Shown: positions 10,586 to 21,372 of the stretch, in pieces
Layout: the number at the start of each line of letters is the position of its first letter
Position numbering within the stretch: position 1 is the first letter of the stretch
Assembly: GCA_963281255.1 (NCBI GenBank)
Contig: OY725496.1
Location: forward strand, 2,666,001 to 2,730,000
Source of the DNA: Aphrocallistes beatrix
Lineage: Eukaryota; Porifera; Hexactinellida; Sceptrulophora; Aphrocallistidae
Reading direction: 5' to 3'
Length of the DNA: 64,000 bases
Position numbers and translations under genes: made by a program
The notes under the pieces: model-generated
The model's input: the letters and a program-made list of their open reading frames with translations, nothing else
The model's database searches: none
Told to the model about the DNA's origin: nothing

Positions 10586-10800
10586 ACAAAAATATATATA
10601 TCTACGTATATCTGTAACGAATTGATTGAAGAAACTGCCATGTACAGAAGGCTGATTTTTGGCATGCGTGTCTTTTGGCTATGGCTCCAACAAGTTCTGA
10701 ACTGAAGAAAATGTCGACTCATCACGGAATTATGACATCATTGTCCCTTTTTTACTCAGAAATCTGTTTTTTGACCATAACTCATCCATTTTAAATTTAT
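10586..10800 (+). mobile_element. Helitron HelA copy H4, middle part
   Basis: AT microsatellite, then TGTAACGAATTGATTGAAGA, the TTTTGGCTATGGCTCCAAC block and AATTATGACATCATTGTCCC. Both ends are missing. Confidence 0.75.
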
Positions 10801-11103
10801 TACTTGGTGGATATTTTTGGTCTAGTGTTATATGGGAAGATAATATCAAGCAGTGGTAGGTAAACCATGATTTTGATTCAAATAGACTATTTCGATGTAA
10901 ACTACTTGTGGGATGGTTTTTTTGGATATTTATCAATAACCCCTAATTATTGTGATAAAATTTATCCATATAATATATACACTATTTCTATGAATTCAGT
11001 TAGAAATTAAAATACTATATATAAATAGTGGTGACCTGACTAGTTATAGCTGCCCTCTACAGTTATTTCGTTCTACCATCTTTTTAGATTTTCTAGATAT
11101 AAA

Positions 11104-11298
11104 TTGGATTGGAAAATAATTAAAATAATCCTTATAATTTTCAAAGAAAATGAAATGTTAGATGTTAGAGCCACTTTTGTAATTTTAATACTTCAGCAAA
11201 ATTTGAGTGTATTGAGTTCCAAAAATTTACTTGGATTGGAAAATATACTCACTGGCGATGAAATACTAAACAAATTGTGCTCAATGTTGACAAGTTAG
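11104..11298 (+). other. open frame of unknown status
   Basis: The frame has 64 codons and starts MDWKIIKIILIIFKEN. No family is recognised. It is listed because it lies directly upstream of the better coding candidate at 11395 and could be part of the same locus. Confidence 0.2.
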
Positions 11299-11394
11299 GG
11301 AAGTCATGGTTACGTTAGTTAAGTTAGATTGACACGCACAACTAGGCTTAGAAAAATAAAGTGGATTAAACACATATGTTGAAAGATTCGCTAC

Positions 11395-12020
11395 TTGTAC
11401 TACCTGCAGGATCAAAAAAAGTGTTGGTATTGTTATAGCGCACAACCTTTTAAGCGTGGAAAGAAGATACGCGAATCGGAGGAAGAGGTAGCCCGAAGGA
11501 AAAAAATTGTGAGTTCATTGTCTTCCGTTCCCAAAATGATCGATAGATCAAGCTTAACTTCCCAACCTACCCAAATCTCATTACAACAAAAAGTGGCAAC
11601 TATTTGTGAAGCGGTAACCGGTTTATCTGCTGATGAACGCATAGCTGTTTTAAAATGTGTATCAGAGGAAGTTTTGAACCTACTTCCCTACATAAACTTG
11701 ACAAACGAGTGTATATCCCTACTATGCAGCAATAACCTCAGCAAAAGAATCCCGAATATCAATATTTGCAATGTTATCTAAGGTGCAGGATATTTTTGCA
11801 GATCGAGAAATTATCCCAAGTGCAGATGTAAAGTGCATGCAAATTATTCTTGGCCTCAGCAATAATGCATGCCCTGGGGCACTATGAACACAAAGATCAT
11901 TATTGTGTGACCTAGATATAACCTTTTCTCAAAAAAGAACCTAGGACGGGTAAACTAGCAAAAGAACACGTCAAAATGATCAAAAAGAAGAAGCATTTTA
12001 GAAGGCAGAAATTCCCTCCT
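11395..12020 (+). pseudogene. unrecognised protein-coding candidate or remnant
   Basis: 11395-11781 is open for 128 codons with balanced amino-acid use. It has a CWYC pair, a basic stretch (KRGKKIRESEEEVARRKK) and LSADERIAVLKCVSEEVLNL. Beyond the stop, another frame continues with QDIFADREIIPSADVKCMQI up to about 11880 and then decays. The opposite-strand frame at 11433-11642 is its shadow. The Cys pair followed by a basic region recalls transposase DNA-binding heads, but I cannot name a family. No termini are visible. It is cut off by the Helitron at 12056. Confidence 0.4.
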
Positions 12021-12318
12021 TTTTGAAAATAACCAACTAAGTAAATCACTAGCTACAAGCGCGCTTCGCTTGCTTGCGCTGCGCAGCTGGCGGACACAAA
12101 GTGCCGGCCAGAGGCTCCCTTTGAACACCTGGGTTCACATTGATTAATTAAAAAGGAGATAACATCTCTAAATACGTCTGTCGTACTGTTATAATCGATA
12201 TCGCACGAAAAATCACCAAATTTGTCAATAATTTAAATTTTTGATGAAAAATAATGACGTCATAACATATTGATGAGTCATCATTTTTTGGTGATAATTA
12301 AACCACATTTTAATAATA

Positions 12319-12842
12319 CAAGCGCGCTTCGCTTGCTTGCGCTGCGCGGATGGCGAACACTTCGTGTCCGCCGGAGGCTCCCTTCGGTCGCCTGGAGGTG
12401 ACATTGGTTAATTATAAGGGAGATATCATCTATAAATATGTCCATCTTAGTTTTAAATCGATATCACTCGAAAAAACAACAAATTTGTCAATTTTTAAAA
12501 TTTTAATGAGTAATGATGACGTCATAGCAAAGTGATGTCATCATTTTTTGATGCTAGTTGCATCATATTTGAGACGTGTTAGTATACAGATTCTATTAAA
12601 ATTTCAGCCTTCTATCTCCTATAATGGTTGAGTTATGCCCGAATAACTGTGTTGCTTAACTTTTTAAAATGTGACAATGACGTCATAATTCATGATGAGT
12701 CGACATTTTGCTCTGAATTCAGAACTTACTGGAGCCATAGCCAAAAAACTCCCACATGCCAAAAATCAGCCTTCTGCGCCCGGCAGTTTCTTCAATCAAT
12801 TCGTTACATATATATACAATAATCGAGTTTTAATAGTAAGGA
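12319..12842 (-). mobile_element. Helitron HelA copy H6, complete, nested in H5
   Basis: The element is 524 bp, from the 3' CTTG end (12319) to the 5' TC end (12842). The base outside is A at 12318 and T at 12843, so it went between A and T of the H5 copy. It carries both hairpins, two TGACGTCA motifs and the AT microsatellite. Confidence 0.9.
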
Positions 12843-13091
12843 TTAATATACACATTCTATCAAAATTTCAGCCTTCTATCACTTGAAATGGCTTATGGTC
12901 GAGTTATGGTCGAAAAATTGAAATTTCCAATTATAAAAAAGGTGACAGTGACGTCATAATTCCATGATGAGTCGACATTTTCGTCTGAGGTCAGAAATTA
13001 CTGGAGCCATAGCCTAAAAACCACATGCCAAAAATCAGCTTTCTGGGCCTGACAGTTTCTTCAATCAATTCGTTACAGAAATATATATACA

Positions 13092-13993
13092 CAGTCGAAC
13101 CTGCTATAATGGTCACTCTATATAACGGTCACCTGTCTATAGCGGTCACCAATGAACAGTCCCGTCCGAAATTCCATAATATTGAACCTGTATATAGCGG
13201 TCACCTGCTCAACCCGTGCAGCGGCCACCCGTTTGTAGTCCCTTAGTGACCCTAAAACTGTGTATAACGGCCATCACCTGTCTATAACGGGCATCACATT
13301 TTTCAACTTTTTATGTGTTTATTATAGGACCTGTTACGAACGATAAACAAGTTTAATGTAATTAGTTCAAGTGATAGATTTCGAAAAAATTGATATTTAT
13401 TTCACTACGTTGATATCTTTTGAGGATTAAGATAATCACCTGTATATAACGGCCACCTGTGTACAATGCCTGAACAAAAGTATTCGTACACCCCATAATT
13501 CCCCATACAAATAGTTATAATACTGATTTATTTAGCGAGTCAAGGTATTTAATTGGTTCGAGATACGCTTAATTTAACTTCAACTTTGAATTCTCCATAT
13601 TCGAATTACTCACTTTTTAATCTTTCAACTTGTTTACACTCCCCCAAGGTCAAAAATAGACTGTGCCACCTCATACGACCAATGCCATCATATACAATGG
13701 TGATCACTCGCGACATGTGACATAGGAATGCAAATGGTGAAAATATACTTAATATTGAAAAGAGTAATTAAGTTGAAAACTTATAAAGTGAGTAATTCGA
13801 ATATGGAGAATTCGAATTTGAAGTTAGATTAAGCGTATCTCTTACCAATTAAATACCTTGATTCGCTAAATAAATCAGTATTATAACTATTTGTATGGGG
13901 AATTATGGGGTGTACGAATACTTTTGTTCAGGCAGTGTATAACGGCCAATTTTGTCTAGTCCCTTGGGTGGCCGTTATATACAGGTTCCACTG
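13092..13993. mobile_element. pogo/Tigger-like MITE with a nested Tc1-like MITE
   Basis: The termini are CAGTCGAACCTGCTATAATG and, inverted, CAGTGGAACCTGTATATAAC, with TA at the right flank. The interior repeats TATAACGGYCACCTGT-like units. Its middle is split by the 474-bp element at 13464-13937. There is no transposase, so it is non-autonomous. Confidence 0.85.
13464..13937. mobile_element. 474-bp Tc1-like MITE, family Y, copy 1
   Basis: TA duplicates on both sides. The termini are CAATGCCTGAACAAAAGTAT and, inverted, CACTGCCTGAACAAAAGTAT. The arms stay complementary for about 200 bp, and the centre has the GTGCCACCTCAT ... CCATCATATACAATGG core. Copy 2 is at 53081-53532. Confidence 0.9.
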
Positions 13994-14054
13994 TATATAT
14001 ATACTACACGCATACACAAACATTAATAGAGTTTTAATAGTAAGGATATATATA

Positions 14055-14495
14055 CACTAAGCGGACAAAGGTATTTCAACACTTGATTCTTTCCCATACA
14101 AATAATACTAAATCGGATTTTTTCATGAAGGGTAATATGTTCAAATTCAAAGAGATACTAAAATTCTGATTTCAGATTCAAATTTACACATTCGAATTAG
14201 TCATAGTTGAACATACCTAATAAATTACTCAACTCAATGAACAATCTTATCAGCCTGAGCCACCATAGGTAGTCCATTGCCATCATGTATAGTGGTCAAA
14301 ATGGGTGTATGTGGCATAAGGTGACACTGATTGATAATTACAAAAAGTTAGGAATGAATGATTTATTAGAAAAATTATCTGGAATCCGATTAGCTGTATT
14401 CCACACTGTTTAGAGGCAACCCTCTTCATGAATAGACCCATTTATTGTTTGTATGGGAAAGAATCAAGTGTTGAAATACTTATGTCCGCTTAGTG
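14055..14495. mobile_element. 441-bp Tc1-like MITE
   Basis: TA flanks both ends. The termini are CACTAAGCGGACAAAGGTAT and the inverse of CACTAAGCGGACATAAGTAT. The arms share CACATTCGAATTAGTCA. The central core is GAGCCACC ... CCATCATGTATAGTGG. It lies in the AT microsatellite between two Helitrons. Confidence 0.85.
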
Positions 14496-14497
14496 TA

Positions 14498-15021
14498 TAT
14501 ATATATATACGTATATATCTATAACGAATTGATTGAAAAAACTGCCAGTCGCAGAAAGCTGATTTTGGGAATATGGGAGTCTTTTGGCTATGGCTCCAGT
14601 AAGTTCTGAGCTCAGACCAAAATGTCGACTCATCATGGAATTATGACGTCATTGTAACCTTTTTTATAATTAGAAATTTCAGTTTTTCGACTATAACTCA
14701 GCCATTTTAGGTGATACAAGGCTGAAATTTAAATAGAATGTGTATATTAATATATCTCACATATGATGCAACTATCATCAAAAAACGATGACTCATCACT
14801 CTGTTATGACGCCATCATTACGCATCAAAAATTTTCAATCAAAAATTTATGGACAAATCTGGTGATTTTGCAAGCGACATTGATTATAACAGTAAGACAG
14901 ACCAATTTAGAGATGTTTTCTCCCTATTAACTAAATAATGGTGACCACAGGCCCTCAAAGGGCGCATCCAGTGGACACAAAGTGTCCGCCAGCTGCAGCG
15001 CAAGCAAGCGAAGCGAGCTTG
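14498..15021 (+). mobile_element. Helitron HelA copy H7, 5' end missing
   Basis: It runs from the AT microsatellite through TAACGAATTGATTGAAAAAA, ATTATGACGTCATTG and the hairpin tail to CTTG at 15021, followed by T. The TCCTTACT end is lost next to the MITE at 14055-14495. The minus-strand open frame 14884-15171 and the plus-strand frame 14938-15147 are spurious readings of the two Helitron tails. Confidence 0.85.
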
Positions 15022-15032
15022 TATATATATAT

Positions 15033-15584
15033 TCACTTGCTTGGGCTGCGCGGCTGGCGGACACTTTGTGTGCACCGGAGGCCTGAGGTCACACTGATTA
15101 ATTGTAAGGGAGGTAACATCTCGAAATACGTCTGTGGTACATTTTAATCGATATCGCACGAATAATCTCAAAATTTGTCAATTTTGAAAATTTTTATGCA
15201 TAATGATTTCGTCATAACAGAGTGATCATTTTTTGATGATACTTACATTATATGTGAGATATATTACTATGCACATTCTATTAAATTTTCAGCCTCCTAT
15301 CCCTTAAAATGGCTGAGTAATGGGTAGAAAAACTAAAATTTCTAATACTAAAAAAAGGTGACAATGACGTCATAATTTCATGATGAGTCGACATTTTCGT
15401 CTGAACTCAGAACTTAGTGGAGCCATAGCCAAAAGACTCCCGCATGCCAAAAATCAGCTTTCTGCGTCTGGCAGTTTCTTCAATCAATTCGTTACAGATA
15501 TATGTATATACACAAACATTAGTCGTTTTAATAGTGAGGATATATATATTTATATACACATTAATCGAGTTTTAATAGTAAGGA
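15033..15584 (-). mobile_element. Helitron HelA copy H13, tail to tail with H7, with a doubled 5' end
   Basis: The minus-strand tail (hairpin arm GCCGCGCAGC) lies 12 bp from the tail of H7. It has lost its last bases. The body is complete to a 5' end at 15540. A second 5' end of the same family (TTAATCGAGTTTTAATAGTA) follows at 15541-15584, the only remnant of another copy or a duplicated terminus. Confidence 0.8.
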
Positions 15585-15739
15585 TATACCTGTACTCCAC
15601 TGCGGAATGGATTTGTGTAGACAAATTACTGAACCCACTGTAAGTCATGTTTCTAATGATTAATTTGAGTCATTTGTCGCAACTACATATAAATCGTACT
15701 CATGCAAGCCTGTAAGTAGTCTTAAAAGAAACAAAAGTT

Positions 15740-16240
15740 TTGCGCTTTAATGGTAAAGATGGGACTTCCTTAGCTCAACATGCCAGAAGAGATAAGGCTC
15801 CATGGATCAGAGCAGGGATCAACATTCATGTACCTGAAATTCTCTCATTGTGAGCGGATATCAAAAATCTTTTGGTTTAACCTGACATTAATTGGTCTTT
15901 CCATGTGAGACGCGGTTGAAAAACTAGCTATTATCTATGATATCTCTGGTTTTCAGCCAACACTGATATTACATATCATTTGTCAGCATCTCCCAGATTT
16001 CGTGAATGAATAGGCTGAGTTTGGCGGTATATGGTCTTTGTTAGAAGAAACAATAGAGTTAAGTGATGGAGTTCTAAAAAAGCTGGTAAGGTCTATGGTA
16101 TTAGTGATTATTCGTCTTCCCATTTAACATTAGATCAATTGACTTTGTTACAGAGTAACCAGATTCGTCACATTAAAAGAAATAATCTTAAACGAACCAA
16201 GACCCCAAAGAATGTGTACATTAAGAAGCAAAATCCTTGA
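15740..16240 (+). pseudogene. broken coding-like stretch, family unknown
   Basis: The plus strand gives protein-like pieces with good composition, for example FWFNLTLIGLS, EKLAIIYDISGFQPTLILHI and WSLLEETIELSDGVLKKLV, then in another frame LTLDQLTLLQSNQIRHIKR. The stretch is broken in several places. It has no neighbours that explain it, and I cannot say whether it comes from a host gene or a mobile element. Confidence 0.35.
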
Positions 16241-16920
16241 CGATATATAGTTTAATTATTACCAGTATATTATTCACCCTTGATTCGATAAAGAAATTAG
16301 TGTATATATATGAGTAAACCCATTATTTATCTATAGTTTCTTTGGCTGATTTGACATGTGAACACTGTTTACTATCATCTACCTTCCACCTATATAATAT
16401 CAGTGTTTCATACAAGATTTGCATGCAAGGGGGCAGGTACTAGATATCATCTCTTCATTTTATGCTTCATTATATTTATAAGGGGCACTTGAATGAGTAG
16501 GGGGGCTAAGTGCCCCCCTTACCACCCTCTGTATAAAAACCTGAATACTAGACCAATACATATCAATCAAGCAATAAGTTTCAATGAATGGTGCATTCTG
16601 ATTACTGAAGTATTTCTTTATAAAGGTAAATAATTGATTGGAAGATTTGTAAGAACCGTTCCTAGGAAAATCACAATTTGGAAAATGTTTTTCTTGAAAA
16701 TATTGCAAGTGATGATAAGTTTTCTCAAAATGAAAAAATTAATTTAACAAGTTTTCAGGAGCAGTAAATAGTATGTTGATTGCAGATTCGTAATCAGCGT
16801 GAATTTGGATGATTTTGACACCCTGTGTGTACGTAGAGATAAATAAACTAAATAGACTCGATAGGTTAAAACTATTCCATATACTACTAATTGATTCTTA
16901 AGATACTAGTAGTCTATGAC
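16241..16920. other. no gene recognised
   Basis: 16460-16708 is open on the minus strand for 82 codons but matches nothing I know. A GGGGCACTTGAATGAGTAGG / GGGGGGCTAAGTGCCCC pair near 16480-16520 forms a short imperfect hairpin. Confidence 0.4.
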
Positions 16921-16924
16921 ATTT

Positions 16925-16960
16925 ATTTCCACCATACCATATATATGGTATGGTGGAAAT
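16925..16960. repeat. perfect 36-bp palindrome
   Basis: ATTTCCACCATACCATAT is followed directly by its exact reverse complement, with no spacer. It may be the relic of a fold-back element or a cruciform site. Confidence 0.95.
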
Positions 16961-17074
16961 AGTAAAAAAAACACACTATTAATCCTAATGATAAAAAGTC
17001 TAACTATTTCCTAAATCCGCAATTCGAATTATTTCCCTTTTCGAAAAGTCGAACCATTTCTGCATTACCATATA

Positions 17075-17475
17075 CAGTACCCGGACAAAAGTATTTGCAC
17101 ACTTCATTATCTCACGTTGATTTAATACTAAATGGGTCTATTTATGATGATTAAAACTCCGAAACGCTAAGTGATACAACTAATCGGGATTCAGATTCGA
17201 AATCTTCGCATTCGAATTAGTTATTGTAGGATATTTCTAATCAATTATTAATTCCCAATGTTTTCAAATTATCAATCACTTCCACTTTGGGCCACATATG
17301 TCCCTTTTTATCACTATACATGATGGTGTGTACTACCCCCTGTACCACAGGTTGATAATTTTACTCATTGGGTTGAACAATTTATTAGAAATCTTCAACT
17401 ATTACTAATTCGAATGTGAAGATTTAGAATCTGAATCCCGATTAGTTGTATCACTTAGCGTTTCGGAGGGTACTG
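17075..17475. mobile_element. Tc1-like MITE with an internal deletion near the right end
   Basis: TA-CAGTACCCGGACAAAAGTA begins it and GGGTACTG-TA ends it. The arm CGAAACGCTAAGTGATACAA is matched inverted near 17440-17464, but about 70 bp next to the right terminus are missing. The central core CCACTTTGGGCC ... ACATGATGG is present. Confidence 0.75.
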
Positions 17476-17477
17476 TA

Positions 17478-17905
17478 TACCATCATAACTAGTTATAAAG
17501 TGGTTCTATTCGTAGAGAGATTTATAATCAAACTGTAACAGAGACGGTAATTTCGATTTCAAATTCATATTCTACACATACGAATTACTCAGGTCTGAAG
17601 CCTTCTATTGCCATATTCATTCATAATTTGAATTTTTATCAATATATGTCACTTTGTGCCATTTTTCACTCCCATTACCATTAGACATGATGACGAGGAG
17701 TGGCACAAAGTGGCATAGTTTGATGAATCTTGACCTTGGAAGTGAATAAATCAATAGAAGGCATCTAACCTGAGTAATTCGAATGTGTAGAATATTAATT
17801 TGAAATCGAAATTATAATATCTGTAACAGTTTGATTACATTTCACTAATGAATAGACCCACTTTATCAATAATATGATGCAAGATAGCAAGGATTTAATA
17901 CACCT
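17478..17905. mobile_element. Tc1-like MITE (family of 25604), ends eroded
   Basis: Long arms (CATCATAACTAGTTATAAAG and its inverse near 17860-17880) with TTCGAATTACTCAG motifs match the intact copy at 25604-25953. The centre holds TCACTTTGTGCCA ... TGGCACAAAGTGGCA. The CTCTAACCGGAC termini are lost. Confidence 0.75.
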
Positions 17906-18069
17906 CTTTTATTGAATGGAGACTTATTCAACTACATGACAAATGTTCTAGGTATGGTTTCTAAAAATAATGATATAACTAGACTTAGTTCTTAATTACA
18001 ATTCATGATCTTCGGGTCTTAGTAGATCGTTGTCAACATTAGATATAATTCAAAAACATAGGTACTATA

Positions 18070-18174
18070 CAGTCGAAACCGGTTTTTTCTCACTCCGGTT
18101 TATCCCTACTTATCGTTTTTTTTCATACCATTTGAACCCGTAAAGAAATAGTAAGAAAAAACCGGTTTCGACTG
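18070..18174. mobile_element. 105-bp pogo-like mini-MITE
   Basis: TA flanks both sides, with termini CAGTCGAAACCGGTTTTTTC and its inverse GAAAAAACCGGTTTCGACTG (20 of 20 bases paired). A decayed relative is at 1791-1853. Confidence 0.9.
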
Positions 18175-19440
18175 TAGTATTAAATCATTGGATACTTTGA
18201 AAATTCCAATATCTTAGTTGAAAGGAGAAATATTCATGGGGGGGGGCAGCTGACTCTCAAAGGGGTATCTACTTGCACAAAATGGACAGTCATTAAATAC
18301 AATTCGTATGCTAATTATTTAATCCCATAAACTTTGGGGAAGGACGCGCCCCTCGCCCTCCCCCTTTTTGGATCCGTGCCTAATTATGGAAAATACTAAA
18401 CATAAAATGTTACAAACCTAGACCTAATTTTAGATTAAGGTTAAATTGATTACAACTATTTACAATTGTTAAAACAATGAATACGTAGGTTAATTAATCA
18501 CGCTTCATTTAATAAGATTTTGATCTTGAGGGACTAAATTTCCTAAATTCTTGAATTTTCGCAAGGGGAATGATGTAAGGTTAGATGTTTTTCTTGAATT
18601 CGGTAAATTCAAAGTTCTTCATTTTTCACTTATCTCCATTATTCAAAAGATATTCTTAATCATTCAATGAAATGAATTTTCATTAAAGTATCCTCAATAA
18701 CAAATATTCATTCACATTTCCAGCTCAACTGCCTTAAATAAGAAGATAGAAAAAAGTAAATTTAATATACAATCTTGACAATGAAACAGTATATGAAACA
18801 ATATAGCACCAAATCAATATTATCAAGATTAAATGCCATAACTTCAAGTGTATAAATATTTCTAACCAGGAAATCATACTCAAGTTTCGAGCTAAGAAAG
18901 ACGGGCGAACTAAAAACCTGCATAAAATGCAACAGTAATAGTCGACATCTCAGCTTTCAGATGACTAGAATCGTGATACTATGTCGTTTTTGGTTATAGC
19001 CTTTTAAAGTTCAAACACTTAAGTAAATTGAAAAATTTAACTTTAAAACACATTAACTCCCGAAAATGTGGTACGCATCACGATTCTGGAAGAAATTTAT
19101 TTGAAAATTTTTATTCATGTCATAAACTGGGATTGATATACACTTTCAAAACTTTCTGATTTATACTTGTATACTAATTGGACTCTTCACTTTGAATAAA
19201 TTAAATGCCACGAAAAATTGATTTTGCTCGTAAGGATATTTTAGAATGACAATCAAAATAATTAATAAACGTCCTTAATAAAATGGAGATAATATATAAC
19301 GGCTAACAAAGGAGGGGAATTATTAATAGTCGTTATTAATGTGTTGTAGACATCATATAAAATTGTACTACATGATGTTGAGAGCAAATAACTATAAATA
19401 AGATACTGTAAGATATGACCAGGAGGGATAAATATAGTTT
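18175..19440. other. no gene recognised
   Basis: This is AT-rich DNA with short homopolymer runs and no coding frame of interest. Confidence 0.5.
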
Positions 19441-19447
19441 ACATATA

Positions 19448-19924
19448 CAACTAACCGGACAAAAGTATTTGAACACTTTATTATTTCACATACAAATAGT
19501 AGTAGATTGATCTCTTCAAGAAGGAAAATAAAATAAAACTATAATAGATAAAAGTAGTCGGATTTTAGATTCGGAATCTACCCATTCTAATTAGTCATAC
19601 ATGAAGTATTAGAATAAATTGCTCACTCCAATGAATAAAGTAATCAACCTTCGCCACCAAAGTTAATTCATCACCACCATGCAGAGTGATAATAATGGAC
19701 ATATGTGGTAGAAGGTGGCACTTCTTGATAATTTAAAAATGTTGGGAGTGAATAATTGATTAGAAATATTCCGCTAGGACTAATTCGATAATGTATATTT
19801 AGAAGCTGCAATCCGATTAGTTGTATCTCATATCGTTTAGAAGTATTCGTCTTCATAAATAGAGTCATTTAATACTATTTGCAAGTGGAATAATGAAGTG
19901 TCCAAACAGTTCTGTTATAATGTA
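19448..19924. mobile_element. Tc1-like MITE, right end decayed
   Basis: TA-CAACTAACCGGACAAAAGTAT begins it. The right arm (GTGGAATAATGAAGTGTCCAA) pairs with the left arm, but the terminal bases are degraded. The core GCCACC ... GATAATAATGG ... GTGGTAGAAGGTGGCA is present. The minus-strand frame 19671-19868 is a shadow of the arm. Confidence 0.75.
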
Positions 19925-20168
19925 TATCAAACAATACTTTTAGTATTTACGTCCTCTGTAAATAGGCATTGCATTAGAGAGTCTTTACACAAAGGAGTGG
20001 GGGAAAGGTGGAGGTCGGCCAGCTTGAATTTGTGAACGCTTATCAAATTAAAATTGTATCCGATAATCAAAATGTGTTTAAATGACCGCTATCCCTAAAC
20101 AGGGCAGCGGTAGCTCGTAAGTGGGAGCAAATCGAGTTTTTGCAATAATAGTATCACTTTTGAAAGTA

Positions 20169-20665
20169 CAGTATACCCTCTCAGATCCGAACCTCCGAGT
20201 TTCGGTCACCGCTCTCAAACGGGCGGGCATCCTCCCGGTTAAAGGTGCCCGTGACTCGGAGTTATGGATTGATTTTGCCTTAATTCCAAATTGATCCTGA
20301 TACAATGTCAATTAATCTAATAGAATTGCAATAATTTAAAAAGCTATATTTGATTCAAATTTAGTTTAAATATATACGTATACTTCTCTATCATACAACT
20401 AAGAATTAATACTTTCTCAGAATGAACTATCCTTATTATTTCATTTACATATTCATTCTAAACTATTTCATTTCAGAGTTATGGGCACCTCTAAGTTACA
20501 AGCTGTAATAAGCGTTTAAATCTACCCATAATTGGTATTTATAATTTTACCATTGTAAATTACAATTTTGTTTACTTTTCCGAGTTACGGGCACCTCCGA
20601 GTCCGAGATTCGAACCTCTGAGTTATGGACACCTCAGAGATCTGGACATCTCTTAGATAAGTCCT
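20169..20665. mobile_element. pogo/Tigger-like MITE, right end lost
   Basis: TA-CAGTATACCCTCTCAGATCC starts it. CCTCCGAGTTTCGG, CTCCGAGTCCGAGATTCG and CCTCAGAGATCTGGACATCT recur inside, a pattern also seen in the 36090-36678 element. It is richer in GC than its flanks. The minus-strand frame at 20078-20311 is spurious. Confidence 0.6.
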
Positions 20666-20764
20666 TACGCACATTTTACTTAGTAAACTACATCATTGTA
20701 AACCTTTCTCATCATTACGTGTTACTGGATCCGCAGATAACGATGTTTAAAATAAGCTAGAACA

Positions 20765-20907
20765 GCAGCATTTTGTCGACATTTTCATCCGATATAGTGG
20801 AGCCATATCCAAAAGACTCCCACATACCAAAAGCAGCCTTCCATCCCTGACAGTTTCTTCAATCAATTCGTAATACACATACATTAATCGAGTTTTAATA
20901 GTAAGGA
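20765..20907 (-). mobile_element. Helitron HelA, 5' part
   Basis: GTCGACATTTTC, GGAGCCATATCCAAAAGACT and TTTCTTCAATCAATTCGTAA lead into the 5' end (minus strand TCCTTACTATTAAAACTCG) at 20907, with T outside. The microsatellite is reduced and the 3' half is missing. Confidence 0.8.
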
Positions 20908-21328
20908 TTTAAAATTTTCTATAGCTCCTGATTAACAGAGGAACGTTCCTTTCAATCGCTTAATCTGTATCATTAAATCGATTAATGGGACGTCATATCC
21001 CGATATCCGATGAAAAACAACATTTAAATGGTTTAATCGGGACAAAGCTTTTGATAAATGAATGAATTCAAAATGTTTTGTCCTGATTATGATTACCGAA
21101 TACGAATTCCGACGACATTTGGATATATAAAAATCATTCGTATATATTGTCCTGATTATGCCTATTCCCAGCTTATCCGAGTTCCTATCATGGGGGTTTA
21201 AACATAATTATCATAAATCTAGCTATTAAAAAAGGCCCCTTTAGACAGAATCCGAGTGTACCTACACATTCCTTATTGATGAAATATTCTATGGTGAATC
21301 ACCAACCTAAGAATGTGCAAACACCTCA

Positions 21329-21372
21329 GAAACAAAGCTCCTCATAGACGGGATTGTGAGGAGCTTTGTTTC
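21329..21372. repeat. perfect 16-bp stem hairpin
   Basis: GAAACAAAGCTCCTCA, a 12-nt loop, then the exact inverse TGAGGAGCTTTGTTTC. It lies about 720 bp downstream of the tra2 stop on the tra2 strand side. It could be a small-RNA hairpin, a processing signal or a MITE relic. Nothing else supports any of these. Confidence 0.8.

Larger units (their letters stand above)
12056..14046 (-). mobile_element. Helitron HelA copy H5, complete but twice interrupted
   Basis: The 3' end (CTTG on the minus strand) is at 12056 and the 5' end (TCCTTACTATTAAAACTC) at 14046. Inside it are a second HelA copy (12319-12842) and a pogo-like MITE (13092-13993) in the microsatellite. The parts 12056-12318, 12843-13091 and 13994-14046 join in the order of the family consensus. 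At the inner Helitron junction there is no target duplication, as expected for Helitrons. Confidence 0.85.

Noticed and set aside
12319-12400. GC-rich GCGC segments as CpG island or bacterial contamination
   Set aside because: They recur as the hairpin tail of the HelA/HelB Helitrons at more than ten places.
14884-15171. Frames with CVHWMRPLRACGHH-like sequence as a Cys-rich peptide gene
   Set aside because: They are readings through two Helitron tails lying tail to tail.
20078-20311. Minus-strand frame of 77 codons with Arg-rich sequence
   Set aside because: It overlaps a pogo-like MITE terminus and its repeats and has no family motif.
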